Assembly: GCA_050875145.1 (NCBI GenBank)
Contig: JBNMLH010000016.1
Coordinates: 10,083 to 74,082, forward strand
Reading direction: 5' to 3'
Length of the DNA: 64,000 bases
Source: CAG-411 sp050875145
GTDB lineage: Bacteria > Bacillota > Clostridia > Lachnospirales > Lachnospiraceae
Position 1 is the stretch's first letter. Each line of letters opens with the position of its first letter. Below are positions 1 through 8,441 of this stretch, piece after piece. The notes under the pieces were generated by a model. It was not told the origin of the DNA. It did not search any database and saw nothing but the letters and a program-made list of their open reading frames with translations. The translations under genes were made by a program, and so were the position numbers.

Positions 1-1
1 C

Positions 2-82
2 TATACCATAAAAATAAAAGGTGTAAAGGTAAAAGGTGAAACTAAATACGAGACGATTACTACGAAAGTAAAGGTAAAATAA
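2..82 (+). CDS. C-terminal end of a truncated surface-type protein
   Basis: An open frame enters from the left edge and stops at a TAA at 80-82, giving 26 residues rich in Lys, Thr and Val (it ends TTKVKVK). Alternating Lys/Val/Thr beta-strand endings like this close BIG2 (bacterial Ig-like) domains; the S8 protease of this window ends in the similar KGTIKIKIK. I infer the last strand of an extracellular protein whose body lies outside the window. A terminator follows about 65 bases downstream. The family cannot be fixed from so short a piece. Confidence 0.5.
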   Translation, partial: YTIKIKGVKVKGETKYETITTKVKVK

Positions 83-148
83 ATAGTATGATATGGTTTC
101 GTAGTAACGATTTTAAGGAACTGCGATAAATAATACTATTATTCATAT

Positions 149-197
149 AAAAAAGGCAATTGCTATGCGCATGGCGCTGCTGCAATTGCCTTTTTAT
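149..197 (+). terminator. Rho-independent terminator
   Basis: The arms aaaaaaggcaattgc and gcaattgccttttt flank an 18-base loop and are followed by T-rich sequence. It closes the truncated gene at the left edge. Confidence 0.8.
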
Positions 198-289
198 TTT
201 TTCTCTATAGGAAAGTCCCTCATAAGTGGGGGATATAGGGAGTTGACGTGGAACTTGTCTACTTTGTTCTAAAGGATAGTTACATTCGT

Positions 290-1750
290 TTAATTTTGAG
301 CCAAAAGGGAAATAGATTTGTTAATATCTTCAAGTTGCTGAGACAATTCTTGTACTTCTTCAAATGCCTGATTAAAGATAGAGACACCATCAGAAGAACT
401 TGCAACAATTTCCTCACTATTTGAGGATAAATGATTGATGTCATCAGAAATAACATTTGTGTTTGTAACAATCTGTGACATAGCCTGCTCAACGCTGGAA
501 ACAGCAGTTTTAAGATTATGTACCTCTTTTACAATTGAATCAAATTTCTTTTGACTTTCTTTAATAATTTCGCTTTGTTGTTCTACGGAAGTAACTGTAT
601 TATTTACACTATTATTTGTGTCCGTAATACATCCGTTTAACTCTGAAATAATAGTACTGATTCTGCTGGCAGCTTCTTTGGTTTGTTCGGACAGTTGTCT
701 GATTTCATTTGCTACAACAGAAAATCCTTTGCCGGCTTCTCCTGCTCTTGCCGCTTCAATTGATGCATTTAGAGCAAGAAGATCTGTCTGGTTGGAAATA
801 TTTAAAATTGTTTCTGTAATTCCCTGAACTTCTTGAATTTTACCAGTAAGAAGTTGTGTACTTTCTACTGCAGCATGATTTGTATTACGAACGTCACTTG
901 CTTGTTCATATAATTTATTGATTAATTTTACCTCTTCTGAAACGTGTTTTGCAGTTGTGTCAGAAGCAACAAATACATTATTAAAATTACCTTCTACAAC
1001 TTTGGAATTGTTATGAATTTCTTCACACATTTGCGCTTGTCTTTGAATAGAAGCTGCTGTTGAGCTTGTACTTTCAGCAATTGCATCCATACTGCTTTTT
1101 GAAGCATCAATATTTTTTTCAAGAAGAGCCATTTGTTTCATTGCTTCATTAAAGTGAGTTGCAACGTTGTCTGCTACAGAGAGCATTTTTTCATTTACCC
1201 TTTTTTGTTGTTCTGCAGCGAACTGAATGGACTCCATGTTTTCCTTGTTGAACCTTGATAGCAATGTAGTGATTCGTATAGAGGCAAATCCGGTAAGTAA
1301 TAGTAAAAATATGGCAGAGAATACATAGTCCCGATATTTACTGACATTCAAATCACCAGATATAAAGAAGTGGTATGGTTCAAAGATATCTATTATAATA
1401 TTTTCTATAATTACAATTTTTTTATCAAAAAATATGATGGAAATTAAAATCAGTGGAAATGCGTAAAGCCATGTACTAAGTGTAGGATTTAAAATTAGTA
1501 TAATATCATAACATCCTGTAACGATGAAAAGCATGGTTATACAACGTTGTTTAGTGGATTCTTTAGAACTGCAACACCATATGCAGCTCCCAATTGAAAG
1601 TAGGCAAAGCAATATTTGCGGAATAGTTCGCATTATTTGTGCTTTTCCTACCAAAATAGCGGCAGTTAGTGTCAACATTAAATAGATCATAATAATACAA
1701 ATGACATAGGATGACATTTTGCTTAGACCTTTCCATTGTTCTTTTGTCAT
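290..1750 (-). CDS. Methyl-accepting chemotaxis protein with multi-pass membrane N-terminus
   Basis: A 486-residue chemoreceptor-type signal transducer. The first ~160 residues hold about five or six hydrophobic helices with almost no extracellular domain, so the sensor is membrane-embedded. From about residue 180 the protein is coiled coil, with the conserved receptor hairpin (SIEAARAGEAGKGFSVVANE, then IRQLSEQT) that contacts CheA/CheW. There is no periplasmic Cache domain and only a short linker instead of a clear HAMP. The ATG at 1750 has an AAGAAGGGGG ribosome binding site. It is monocistronic, and the structured repeat at 1814-2020 lies directly upstream on its transcribed side. No flagellar or che genes are in the window, so the output (motility or another Che-like pathway) is unknown. 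Confidence 0.9.
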   Translation of the reverse strand: MTKEQWKGLSKMSSYVICIIMIYLMLTLTAAILVGKAQIMRTIPQILLCLLSIGSCIWCCSSKESTKQRCITMLFIVTGCYDIILILNPTLSTWLYAFPLILISIIFFDKKIVIIENIIIDIFEPYHFFISGDLNVSKYRDYVFSAIFLLLLTGFASIRITTLLSRFNKENMESIQFAAEQQKRVNEKMLSVADNVATHFNEAMKQMALLEKNIDASKSSMDAIAESTSSTAASIQRQAQMCEEIHNNSKVVEGNFNNVFVASDTTAKHVSEEVKLINKLYEQASDVRNTNHAAVESTQLLTGKIQEVQGITETILNISNQTDLLALNASIEAARAGEAGKGFSVVANEIRQLSEQTKEAASRISTIISELNGCITDTNNSVNNTVTSVEQQSEIIKESQKKFDSIVKEVHNLKTAVSSVEQAMSQIVTNTNVISDDINHLSSNSEEIVASSSDGVSIFNQAFEEVQELSQQLEDINKSISLLAQN

Positions 1751-1813
1751 AAAAATTTCCCCCTTCTTAATTTATTCAAAGTTACTATATTTTAAATTTC
1801 CCCTCTTGAAATA

Positions 1814-2020
1814 GGTGATTGCGAAACTCAATTTCCTCTATGAATTTTTGTGCAGAACTTACAGATCAACGCAAGGCACGCTCTCGCTGCCCGACACTCG
1901 TAGCGGTACATAAGGCACCAAAATACGGTGCCTAAATACCGACGGTGTCAGAAGCACCTTGCTTATGATATGTAAATTTGCACAAATGAAATGTAGTCTA
2001 TTGGGAGTTTCGCAATTATC
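1814..2020. repeat. Structured ~200-bp repeat, copy 1 (terminal inverted repeats)
   Basis: The element is bounded by attgcgaaactc (1818-1829) and its exact inverse gagtttcgcaat (2005-2016). Read on the minus strand it holds a second helix caaggtgc/gcgtgccttg and a hairpin aggcacc/ggtgcct (near 1912-1933). A second copy at 34138-34318 shares the termini, the accgacggtgtcagaagc block and the helix positions. Both copies lie directly upstream of minus-strand genes in the same orientation. It could be a MITE-like element or a structured leader. The short frame across it is not a gene. Confidence 0.7.
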
Positions 2021-2142
2021 TAAATAAATACGAAAGAATGATAGCAACAATGAAATATATTTTTATGATTCATATGTATGTCGACATTTGCATGAGAAAT
2101 ATTAAGAGAAAAGTAAAAAAATGTAAATCTCAACTGCTTTTC

Positions 2143-2171
2143 TTGACATACCATTATAACAACTGTAAGAT
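2143..2171 (+). promoter_or_regulatory. Sigma-A-type promoter of the cysteine hydrolase gene
   Basis: TTGACA (2143-2148), a 17-base spacer, then TAAGAT (2166-2171), about 85 bases before the ATG at 2258. Confidence 0.6.
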
Positions 2172-2257
2172 AAATACAATATATATACCATGTTGATGAT
2201 ATTAAGGGCTATGTTTTTGAAGTTGGTATTATAGATAAAATAGGTGGAGGGTTTCGT

Positions 2258-2761
2258 ATGAAGAAGACATTAATTGTTATAGACATGCAAAAGGATTTTA
2301 TTGATGGTGTATTAGGTACCAGTGAGGCACAAGCAATTGTTGCTCATATAAAGCAAAAGATCGAAGAATATAAAGAGCGTGGAGATGAAATAATTTTTAC
2401 AAGGGATACGCATCAGGAAAATTATTTGGAAACAAATGAGGGAAAACATCTTCCAGTGGTACATTGTATAGAGGGAACCGATGGTTGGAAGATTCCGGAA
2501 CAATTGCAGGTGCCGGATGCAATTTACATTGACAAGCCAAGTTTCGGTTATATGAATTGGGGAGAGTATCATTTAGAAGACGTAGAAATTGTTGGACTTT
2601 GTACGGATATTTGCGTGGTATCGAATGCATTGATTATCAAAGCTACTTATCCGGAAATTAGAGTTGTCGTGGATGCTAGCTGTTGCGCAGGTGTTACACC
2701 AGAGAGCCATCAGGCAGCATTGACTACAATGAAAATGTGTCAGATTGATGTGATGGAGTAA
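2258..2761 (+). CDS. Isochorismatase-family cysteine hydrolase (nicotinamidase-like)
   Basis: A 167-residue cytosolic alpha/beta hydrolase of the isochorismatase/nicotinamidase superfamily. The catalytic triad can be read as Asp9 (VIDMQKDF), Lys93 (IDKPSFG) and Cys119 (GLCTDICV). The FTRDTH segment (Asp50, His52) and His69 (VVHCIEGTDGW) match the metal-binding positions of nicotinamidases, so conversion of nicotinamide to nicotinate is the likeliest reaction; other amides are possible. Length is normal for the family. A strong GGTGGAGGG ribosome binding site precedes the ATG. It has its own promoter (2143) and a hairpin after the stop, so it is monocistronic. Confidence 0.85.
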   Translation: MKKTLIVIDMQKDFIDGVLGTSEAQAIVAHIKQKIEEYKERGDEIIFTRDTHQENYLETNEGKHLPVVHCIEGTDGWKIPEQLQVPDAIYIDKPSFGYMNWGEYHLEDVEIVGLCTDICVVSNALIIKATYPEIRVVVDASCCAGVTPESHQAALTTMKMCQIDVME

Positions 2762-2773
2762 ATTAGAAAAGGA

Positions 2774-2813
2774 AAGAGGAACAAGTCTTTATCAATGACT
2801 TGTTCCTCTTAGT
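2774..2813. terminator. Terminator-like hairpin
   Basis: A perfect 14-bp stem (aagaggaacaagtc/gacttgttcctctt) with a 9-base loop. The T tract is weak, but the position fits termination of the cysteine hydrolase gene. Confidence 0.65.
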
Positions 2814-2921
2814 TTATTGTTCTATAAATCCTACCGTTTTTGCTACACCACGTTTTTGAGGCAGTGTTTTATACGCTTTCTTTTTGGCTCTCGGCACTTT
2901 AATCGTGGCTTTTTGGAAATG
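2814..2921 (-). pseudogene. C-terminal remnant of a surface (LRR/BIG2-type) protein
   Basis: On the minus strand an open stretch of 35 codons ends at a TAA (2814-2816); part of it reads ATIKVPRAKKKAYKTL followed by PQKRGVAKTVGFIEQ. Such Lys-rich 'VKVPKxKKKxYxxLxxKxG' tails are typical of the C-terminal strand of clostridial BspA/LRR-type surface proteins (family knowledge; no search was possible). There is no start or ribosome binding site, and an in-frame stop lies immediately upstream, so I read it as a decayed gene end. Confidence 0.45.
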
Positions 2922-3015
2922 CTACTAAAACTGTGTTTACCAATATATATATTTTAACAAAAAACTCGACACTTTTGTTAGCTCAATCGTATCTATATTG
3001 AAAGGAGGAAAAGAA

Positions 3016-3543
3016 ATGAAAAATACTTTGGACGGTACCGACAAAGAGGAAGAATTTGTAAAAACGTATGAAGCCTATGTAGATGATATTTATCGACTCT
3101 GCTTTTCTTTTCTAAAAAATCAAATGGATGCGGAAGATGCAGTACAGGAAACATTTATAAAATACTTTCATTTAGAAAAAGATTTTGAGAAAGAGGCAGG
3201 AAAAAAGGCATGGTTAATTGTGACCGCTTCCAATCAATGTAAGGATATGCTGAAGCATTGGTGGAGAAAGCGAAAGGATATTGCGGATTATGAAGAACAA
3301 ATATGCAGCAAAAGACAAGAAATGGATGAAATGATGGAACTGATTTTACAACTTCCTGAAAAATATAAAACGGCTGTTTATTTCTATTATTATGAGGGAT
3401 ATAACAGCAGAGAGATAGCAAAAATTCTACATAAACCGGAGTCTACCATTCGTACCTATTTACAAAAAGCTAGAAAATTATTGAAACAGGAAATGCAACA
3501 GGAAGGAGAATATTATGCAAGAAAAAATAAAGGATTCGTATAA
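3016..3543 (+). CDS. ECF-type RNA polymerase sigma factor (first pair)
   Basis: A 175-residue sigma-70 family protein with region 2 around DAEDAVQETFIKYF and region 4 near residues 115-165 (LPEKYKTAVYFYYYEGY, then NSREIAKILHKPESTIRTYL). It should direct polymerase to a small regulon. I chose the ATG at 3016 because AAAGGAGG sits 8 bases upstream; an upstream in-frame TTG at 2998 precedes that site. The 3' end overlaps the next gene by 29 bases, so sigma factor and the membrane protein are translationally coupled, as expected for a sigma/anti-sigma pair. Confidence 0.9.
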   Translation: MKNTLDGTDKEEEFVKTYEAYVDDIYRLCFSFLKNQMDAEDAVQETFIKYFHLEKDFEKEAGKKAWLIVTASNQCKDMLKHWWRKRKDIADYEEQICSKRQEMDEMMELILQLPEKYKTAVYFYYYEGYNSREIAKILHKPESTIRTYLQKARKLLKQEMQQEGEYYARKNKGFV

Positions 3544-4948
3544 AAACATAAAGATGTCTGAGACTTCTAAACGACGTATTCAGGAAAATATTTTATCTAT
3601 GTCATCAGAAAAGAAAGAGGAAAGAAAAAGAAATAGTCATAGACAGGTTTGGAAAATGGGAGTTGCAGCGTGTCTGGCATTCGCAGTAGTTGGTCCTACA
3701 GCCGTATTTGCAGCAGGTAAGGTGGCAAATTATTTTGAAAGTGTTGTGCAAAAGGACGGAAATCAAGTAAAAATGCAGTTTAGTAAAAATGATGCAACAC
3801 AAACATCGGATGTTTCAAAAAATAACAGTACACCAGAAAAATATGTAAAGTTGTCTGCTGATTTTGGACAGGAATACAGATTAGAAAAATATAGTGGGAC
3901 GAAAAGTGCTTCCGCCAAACAAAGTGCATTTCAGGAATATATCTATAAAGACGCTTCTGTAGAAGGAAAAGATTTTTGGTTTGAATTGGTATATTTAGAC
4001 AAGGATAAAGCGTTGTCTACATTTGATAATGAAGAGTCTGAGCAGGTTACTGTAAATGGACGAAAAGCCGTTTATTGTAAAGTGAATCAAATTGTTGGTT
4101 CCAGATATACATCCGACCATGATACGGATTATGGTCAGGTGTGCTATGTATTTTTGGAGGATTATGGCTATTTATTACGAATTGCTGGACAGAATAAGTT
4201 AGGAAAAGACGGTATTCTTAAGATTGCAGAGAAAATACAGGTAGAAGAAGTAACTGCACAAGATGCTACAAAGTATATTTTATTTAGTAAAATGGATTCT
4301 ACTGGTTGGGAAATCCAGGAAAAGAAAAGTAAGAAAGAAATTAATACAAAGTATTATGCTACTAATGGAACCTGTTCTGTAAATGGAACGAAAGTTAAGG
4401 TAACAGATGTACAGATATTAGATTCCTTGGGGGGATTGGATAAAACCTATCTGAACAATAAGAATTATGTAGACCAAGATCAGTTATTTGACAAGGATGG
4501 AAAATTAAAATCTTATATGCGAGAAACCATTCAATATGGGGATGGTATCAGCAGCCCAGAAAAAAGGGTAGTAAAAACAGAAAAGGTACAGCCTAAACTT
4601 GTCTATGTGACTTTAGAATTTGATGGGGCAAAAGATATAACAGGAGATCATTCGTATCAGGCACCATCTCTACAATTGGTTACCAAACAGGGAAATAAAA
4701 TCTATGAGAGCGTGGATGCATACAATCGTCCAGCTTATATCCAAAATGCTTTTATGGATCATATGCCATGTTACTTTGAAGAAACATTGGGCGGAAAGCA
4801 GTTCTGGATGACAAAGATAAAGAATGGAAAGGTAACGATGCATGTGGCATATTTGGTAGACGAAGATTTAGTCGATGGAATGGCATTATGTATGAATGAT
4901 TGGGCAGATAGTACAACAACTCCAGTATATATCGATATTTCAAAGTAA
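3515..4948 (+). CDS. Membrane-anchored anti-sigma-type protein with large extracellular domain
   Basis: A 477-residue single-pass protein. About 45 charged residues (cytosolic, likely sigma-binding) precede one membrane helix (MGVAACLAFAVVGPTAVFAA); some 400 residues outside follow. I see no classical zinc anti-sigma motif. The assignment rests on the overlap with the ECF sigma gene and on the topology shared with clostridial DUF4179/DUF4367-type anti-sigma proteins. The outer domain repeats strand-rich segments and may sense envelope stress. A degenerate repeat (4955-5007) and a terminator follow. Confidence 0.7.
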   Translation: MQEKIKDSYKNIKMSETSKRRIQENILSMSSEKKEERKRNSHRQVWKMGVAACLAFAVVGPTAVFAAGKVANYFESVVQKDGNQVKMQFSKNDATQTSDVSKNNSTPEKYVKLSADFGQEYRLEKYSGTKSASAKQSAFQEYIYKDASVEGKDFWFELVYLDKDKALSTFDNEESEQVTVNGRKAVYCKVNQIVGSRYTSDHDTDYGQVCYVFLEDYGYLLRIAGQNKLGKDGILKIAEKIQVEEVTAQDATKYILFSKMDSTGWEIQEKKSKKEINTKYYATNGTCSVNGTKVKVTDVQILDSLGGLDKTYLNNKNYVDQDQLFDKDGKLKSYMRETIQYGDGISSPEKRVVKTEKVQPKLVYVTLEFDGAKDITGDHSYQAPSLQLVTKQGNKIYESVDAYNRPAYIQNAFMDHMPCYFEETLGGKQFWMTKIKNGKVTMHVAYLVDEDLVDGMALCMNDWADSTTTPVYIDISK

Positions 4949-4954
4949 GTATAT

Positions 4955-5007
4955 AGTGTCGCTTTTCTATGAGCAAGTAGCAAAGTGGATTGTGAATAGC
5001 ATTGACT
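4955..5007 (+). repeat. Degenerate copy D of the hairpin repeat family (3' module)
   Basis: Matches 45 of 53 bases of the 3' module seen at 13173-13225 and 16731-16783 (agtgccgcttttatatgagc, then aagtagcaacgcggattg and the end). It starts 7 bases after the anti-sigma stop codon. The upstream hairpins of the full element are missing. Confidence 0.6.
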
Positions 5008-5051
5008 ATGAACATGAAATAGGAAGAAAGAATAAAAAAGATTTTGAAAAG

Positions 5052-5095
5052 AGAATCTGAAAGTGAGATGGGAACTTTCAGATTCTTTTTTTTCT
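5052..5095 (+). terminator. Rho-independent terminator
   Basis: A 13-bp stem (agaatctgaaagt/actttcagattct) followed by nine T-rich bases; it ends the first sigma/anti-sigma operon. The rest of 5096-5270 is AT-rich and includes an imperfect inverted repeat (gttgcaaa at 5164 to atttgcaac near 5202). Confidence 0.85.
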
Positions 5096-5270
5096 TTATA
5101 GGAAAATGCATTCTATAAAGCAAGAACACTCTGCGGAGTGTATCTAGATGGGAAAGGAAGATAGTTGCAAAAAATATAAAAAAATTTTTTTATTTGCAAC
5201 ATTTTTGAATTTTCAACTGTATAAAAGGTAGTGCGGCACAAAATGAAATAATAGATAGGAGGATTTTATT

Positions 5271-5855
5271 ATGAAGAAAATGGTTAAGAAAATCATAGTT
5301 GGCGTTTTGGCAGTAATGTTGTTAGGAGGTATGTTATATCATGCTGGAGATAGTGGCAATATGAACGCAACAGTATATGCAAAAGAAAAGACGGCTGCCC
5401 AAGTATTGAAAGGAATAAAGAAAAAAATGAAGGATTCGTATACTTGTGATAAGAAATACAAGGCAGCAGATGCAATCAGCTATTATGACCTTGATAAGAA
5501 AAAAATAAAGAGTGTAGTTTATGAAGGAACAAATGATTCCAGTATGAGAATGGATGTGGCTATAGTTTTAAAGGTAAAAAAAGGGTATGCTACTACTGCC
5601 AAGAAAAAACTTCAAAAGGCATTAGATCAGACCGTTAGTTATGCAAAGATGTATGATATGGATTTATATCGTACACAGCAGGCACGTATTTATGTAAAAG
5701 GAAATTATGTAGGTATGTTTATATTAGGAAAGTTTGACAATAAAGCATCTGTTCAAAAACAGGCAAGAACTGCAAAAAAAGAGGCAAAGAAAATCGACAA
5801 AGCATGGAAAGCTATGGTAGGTGGTAAAGCAAAAAATTTAGCAAAAATTAACTAA
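5271..5855 (+). CDS. Exported DUF4358-type protein of the acylation cluster
   Basis: A 194-residue exported protein with an N-terminal signal (KKIIVGVLAVMLLGGMLYHA), very lysine-rich after the signal. Its order directly before MBOAT and DHHW genes is the arrangement known for DUF4358 proteins in Clostridia; I assign the family from context and general resemblance. Its biochemical role is unknown and is presumably accessory to extracellular acylation. The start has a TAGGAGG ribosome binding site. It is 14 bases upstream of the MBOAT gene and surely cotranscribed with it. Confidence 0.7.
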   Translation: MKKMVKKIIVGVLAVMLLGGMLYHAGDSGNMNATVYAKEKTAAQVLKGIKKKMKDSYTCDKKYKAADAISYYDLDKKKIKSVVYEGTNDSSMRMDVAIVLKVKKGYATTAKKKLQKALDQTVSYAKMYDMDLYRTQQARIYVKGNYVGMFILGKFDNKASVQKQARTAKKEAKKIDKAWKAMVGGKAKNLAKIN

Positions 5856-5869
5856 GGGAGTGTAAAAAG

Positions 5870-7276
5870 GTGGTATTTTCAAGTATTACTTTTTTGTTCT
5901 ATTTTCTTCCTTGTGTTTTAGTTTTATATTATTTGGTTCCCTCTTCCATGAAAAATCTTATTTTGTTTTTTTCAAGTTTGTTTTTTTATGCTTGGGGGGA
6001 ACCAGTATATGTCAGTATTATGCTATTTTCTACAGTGTTAGATTATTGTTGCGGAAGATTAATTGAGAAGTTTAGAGGAAGAAAACTGGACAAATTCATT
6101 TTATTATTGTCTATATGCACGAATTTGGGAATGTTGGGAATATTCAAGTATAATGGTATGATTACGCGTACCATATACAGAATATTTCATTATACGGTAC
6201 ATTTTCATTTGGCATTGCCAGTTGGTATTTCATTTTATACGTTTCAGACAATGAGTTATACAATAGATGTATATCGGGGAAAAGTTCCTGCACAAAAGAA
6301 TATTGTTAATTTTGGAACATTTGTTTCCCTTTTTCCGCAATTAATAGCAGGACCTATTGTTAGATATGAGGAGATTGCAAAAGAATTGACAGGAAGATCT
6401 CATAGTAAAGACCAGTTTGCAGATGGGATTCGCCGTTTTGTTTGTGGGTTGGCAAAAAAGGTATTACTTGCCAATAATATAGGAATGTTATGGGAAACGG
6501 TATCTGATAGGTGTATACATGGGCAGGGGAGTGTATGTATGGCTTGGGTCGGGCTACTTGCATATGGTTTTCAGGTGTATTATGATTTCTCCGGTTATTC
6601 AGACATGGCAATAGGCTTAGGGAGTATGTTTGGTTTCCATTTTCCAGACAATTTTAGATATCCATTTTGCGCAAAGAACATTACAGATTTTTGGAGACGT
6701 TGGCACATGACATTAGGAGGATGGTTCCGGGATTATGTATATATTCCACTTGGTGGAAATCGGTGTGGAAAATTTCGACAGATTGTTAATATATTTATTG
6801 TATGGTTTTTAACAGGTTTATGGCATGGAGCATCCTGGAACTTTGTTTTTTGGGGATTATATTTTGGTATGCTATTGTTTCTGGAAAAAACAATTCTATT
6901 ACGGGTGTTAAATAAATTACCTGGAATCGTACAACATGGGTATGCCAGTTTTTTCATTACAATTAGTTGGGTGCTATTTGCTTTCCCGGATAGAAGCAAT
7001 CTTTTTAGGTATTTTTCAGTGATGTTTGGTCGCGGAAATGTACCAGTGTTAAATCAGGAATGTTTGTACTTGGTTATTTCTTACGTGACTGTTTTGATTT
7101 TATGCATTTTTGGTGCAGGACCACTTATGAAAAATATGTATGAAAAAGCAAAAGGTAAATTACCTGTCTGGTCAATCACAACGGTAGAATTAGGTGCTAT
7201 TATGATGGCAATGTTAGTTTGCATGATTTACTTAGTTAGCAGTACATATAATCCATTCTTGTATTTTAGATTTTAG
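5870..7276 (+). CDS. MBOAT-family membrane O-acyltransferase (AlgI/DltB-like)
   Basis: A 468-residue polytopic membrane protein that moves acyl (usually acetyl) groups across the membrane onto envelope polymers. The N-terminus MVFSSITFLFYFLP is the family hallmark. The core motif WRRWHMTLGGWFRDYVYIPL and the invariant catalytic His in LTGLWHGASWNF are present. The GTG start at 5870 has AAGGGAG 10 bases upstream. The downstream DHHW protein is the usual extracytoplasmic partner, as with AlgI and AlgJ/AlgX. The polymer substrate cannot be told from sequence. Confidence 0.92.
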   Translation: MVFSSITFLFYFLPCVLVLYYLVPSSMKNLILFFSSLFFYAWGEPVYVSIMLFSTVLDYCCGRLIEKFRGRKLDKFILLLSICTNLGMLGIFKYNGMITRTIYRIFHYTVHFHLALPVGISFYTFQTMSYTIDVYRGKVPAQKNIVNFGTFVSLFPQLIAGPIVRYEEIAKELTGRSHSKDQFADGIRRFVCGLAKKVLLANNIGMLWETVSDRCIHGQGSVCMAWVGLLAYGFQVYYDFSGYSDMAIGLGSMFGFHFPDNFRYPFCAKNITDFWRRWHMTLGGWFRDYVYIPLGGNRCGKFRQIVNIFIVWFLTGLWHGASWNFVFWGLYFGMLLFLEKTILLRVLNKLPGIVQHGYASFFITISWVLFAFPDRSNLFRYFSVMFGRGNVPVLNQECLYLVISYVTVLILCIFGAGPLMKNMYEKAKGKLPVWSITTVELGAIMMAMLVCMIYLVSSTYNPFLYFRF

Positions 7277-7289
7277 GAGGGAGAGCAGA

Positions 7290-8393
7290 TTGAGAAATCG
7301 TTTAACAATTCTTGTTTTTGGCATGATATTATTGTTGGTACCAGTTATAAGTATATATAAGGGTGATTTGGAATACTCAGAACAGGAAAAAAGAAATTTA
7401 GCACAGATTACGGACATTAAACTGAATACATATAAGGATATCAAAAAAGTAGATAAGGAGGTGGAAACTTATTTTACAGATCAATTTCCATATCGGGACA
7501 AGATGGTAATGTTTAGGACACAATTAGATATTATAATGGGGAAAAGAGAATCAGACCATGTTTATATTGGTAAAGATGGGTACTTAATTGATATGTACAG
7601 TGGATACAATGAAAAAATATTTAGAAAAAACATAAAGCAACTTGCTAAGTTAAGAAAAAGAATGAAAGAACAAAAGATTCCATTTCAGGTGATTCTTGTG
7701 CCATCTGCAGTAGAGATATTAGATAATAAATTGCCTGCGTATGCGCCACATTATAATCAGGAAAAATTAATACAACAAGTTAAGAAGAAAGTTCCAGAAG
7801 TTGTAGACATTACATCCGTTCTATCTGATCATAAGGAGGAGAAAATATATTATAAATCAGATCATCATTGGACCAGTCTAGGAGCATATTATGCATACAA
7901 GGAGTGGAGACATGTATTGGGATTTGAGACACCAAAATTAACAAGTTGGAAATATGAAGTGTTATGTAATAATTTCCGTGGAACGACATGGGCAAAGACG
8001 GGATTGCCAGGTAAAAAGTATTATGATGCTATAGTGGGATATTATCATGACAAGAATCGAGAAGTAATTTATAATAATGGTATGTATAAAAACTCATGTA
8101 TATATGAAACGAAGTATTTAAAAGGAAAGGATCAGTATGGTGTATTTTTTAATTCTAATCAGGTAATTACCAAGATTACTGGAGGTGGAAAGAAGGGAAA
8201 ATTGCTATTAGTCAAGGATTCCTATGCAAATACATTTGCACAATTTGTATTGGACGATTATAAGGAGATTCAAATGATAGATATGAGATTTTTTAGGGGA
8301 GATTTAGCTTCTTATATTGAAGAGGAACAATTTACAGATGTATTAGCTTTATATGGATGTGCAGGTTTTACTACAGAGGAACGGAGATTTTAA
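7290..8393 (+). CDS. DHHW-family extracellular acetyltransferase partner (AlgJ/AlgX-like)
   Basis: A 367-residue protein with one N-terminal membrane anchor (LTILVFGMILLLVPVI) and an extracellular SGNH-like domain. The signature DHHW is seen in YYKSDHHWTSLGAYYAY (about residue 190), and the LLLVKDSYANTFAQF block near residue 310 fits the family nucleophile Ser region. It probably transfers the acyl group exported by the MBOAT protein. The TTG start at 7290 follows an AGGAGGG site, only 13 bases after the MBOAT stop. Confidence 0.85.
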   Translation: MRNRLTILVFGMILLLVPVISIYKGDLEYSEQEKRNLAQITDIKLNTYKDIKKVDKEVETYFTDQFPYRDKMVMFRTQLDIIMGKRESDHVYIGKDGYLIDMYSGYNEKIFRKNIKQLAKLRKRMKEQKIPFQVILVPSAVEILDNKLPAYAPHYNQEKLIQQVKKKVPEVVDITSVLSDHKEEKIYYKSDHHWTSLGAYYAYKEWRHVLGFETPKLTSWKYEVLCNNFRGTTWAKTGLPGKKYYDAIVGYYHDKNREVIYNNGMYKNSCIYETKYLKGKDQYGVFFNSNQVITKITGGGKKGKLLLVKDSYANTFAQFVLDDYKEIQMIDMRFFRGDLASYIEEEQFTDVLALYGCAGFTTEERRF

Positions 8394-8441
8394 AGATAAA
8401 AAAACAATAATAGCGTATGATAAAAGGAATGGAGGTTAAGT

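Noticed and set aside
1859..2050. 63-codon minus-strand frame
   Set aside because: It lies inside the structured repeat, has no ribosome site, and is not kept in the second copy.
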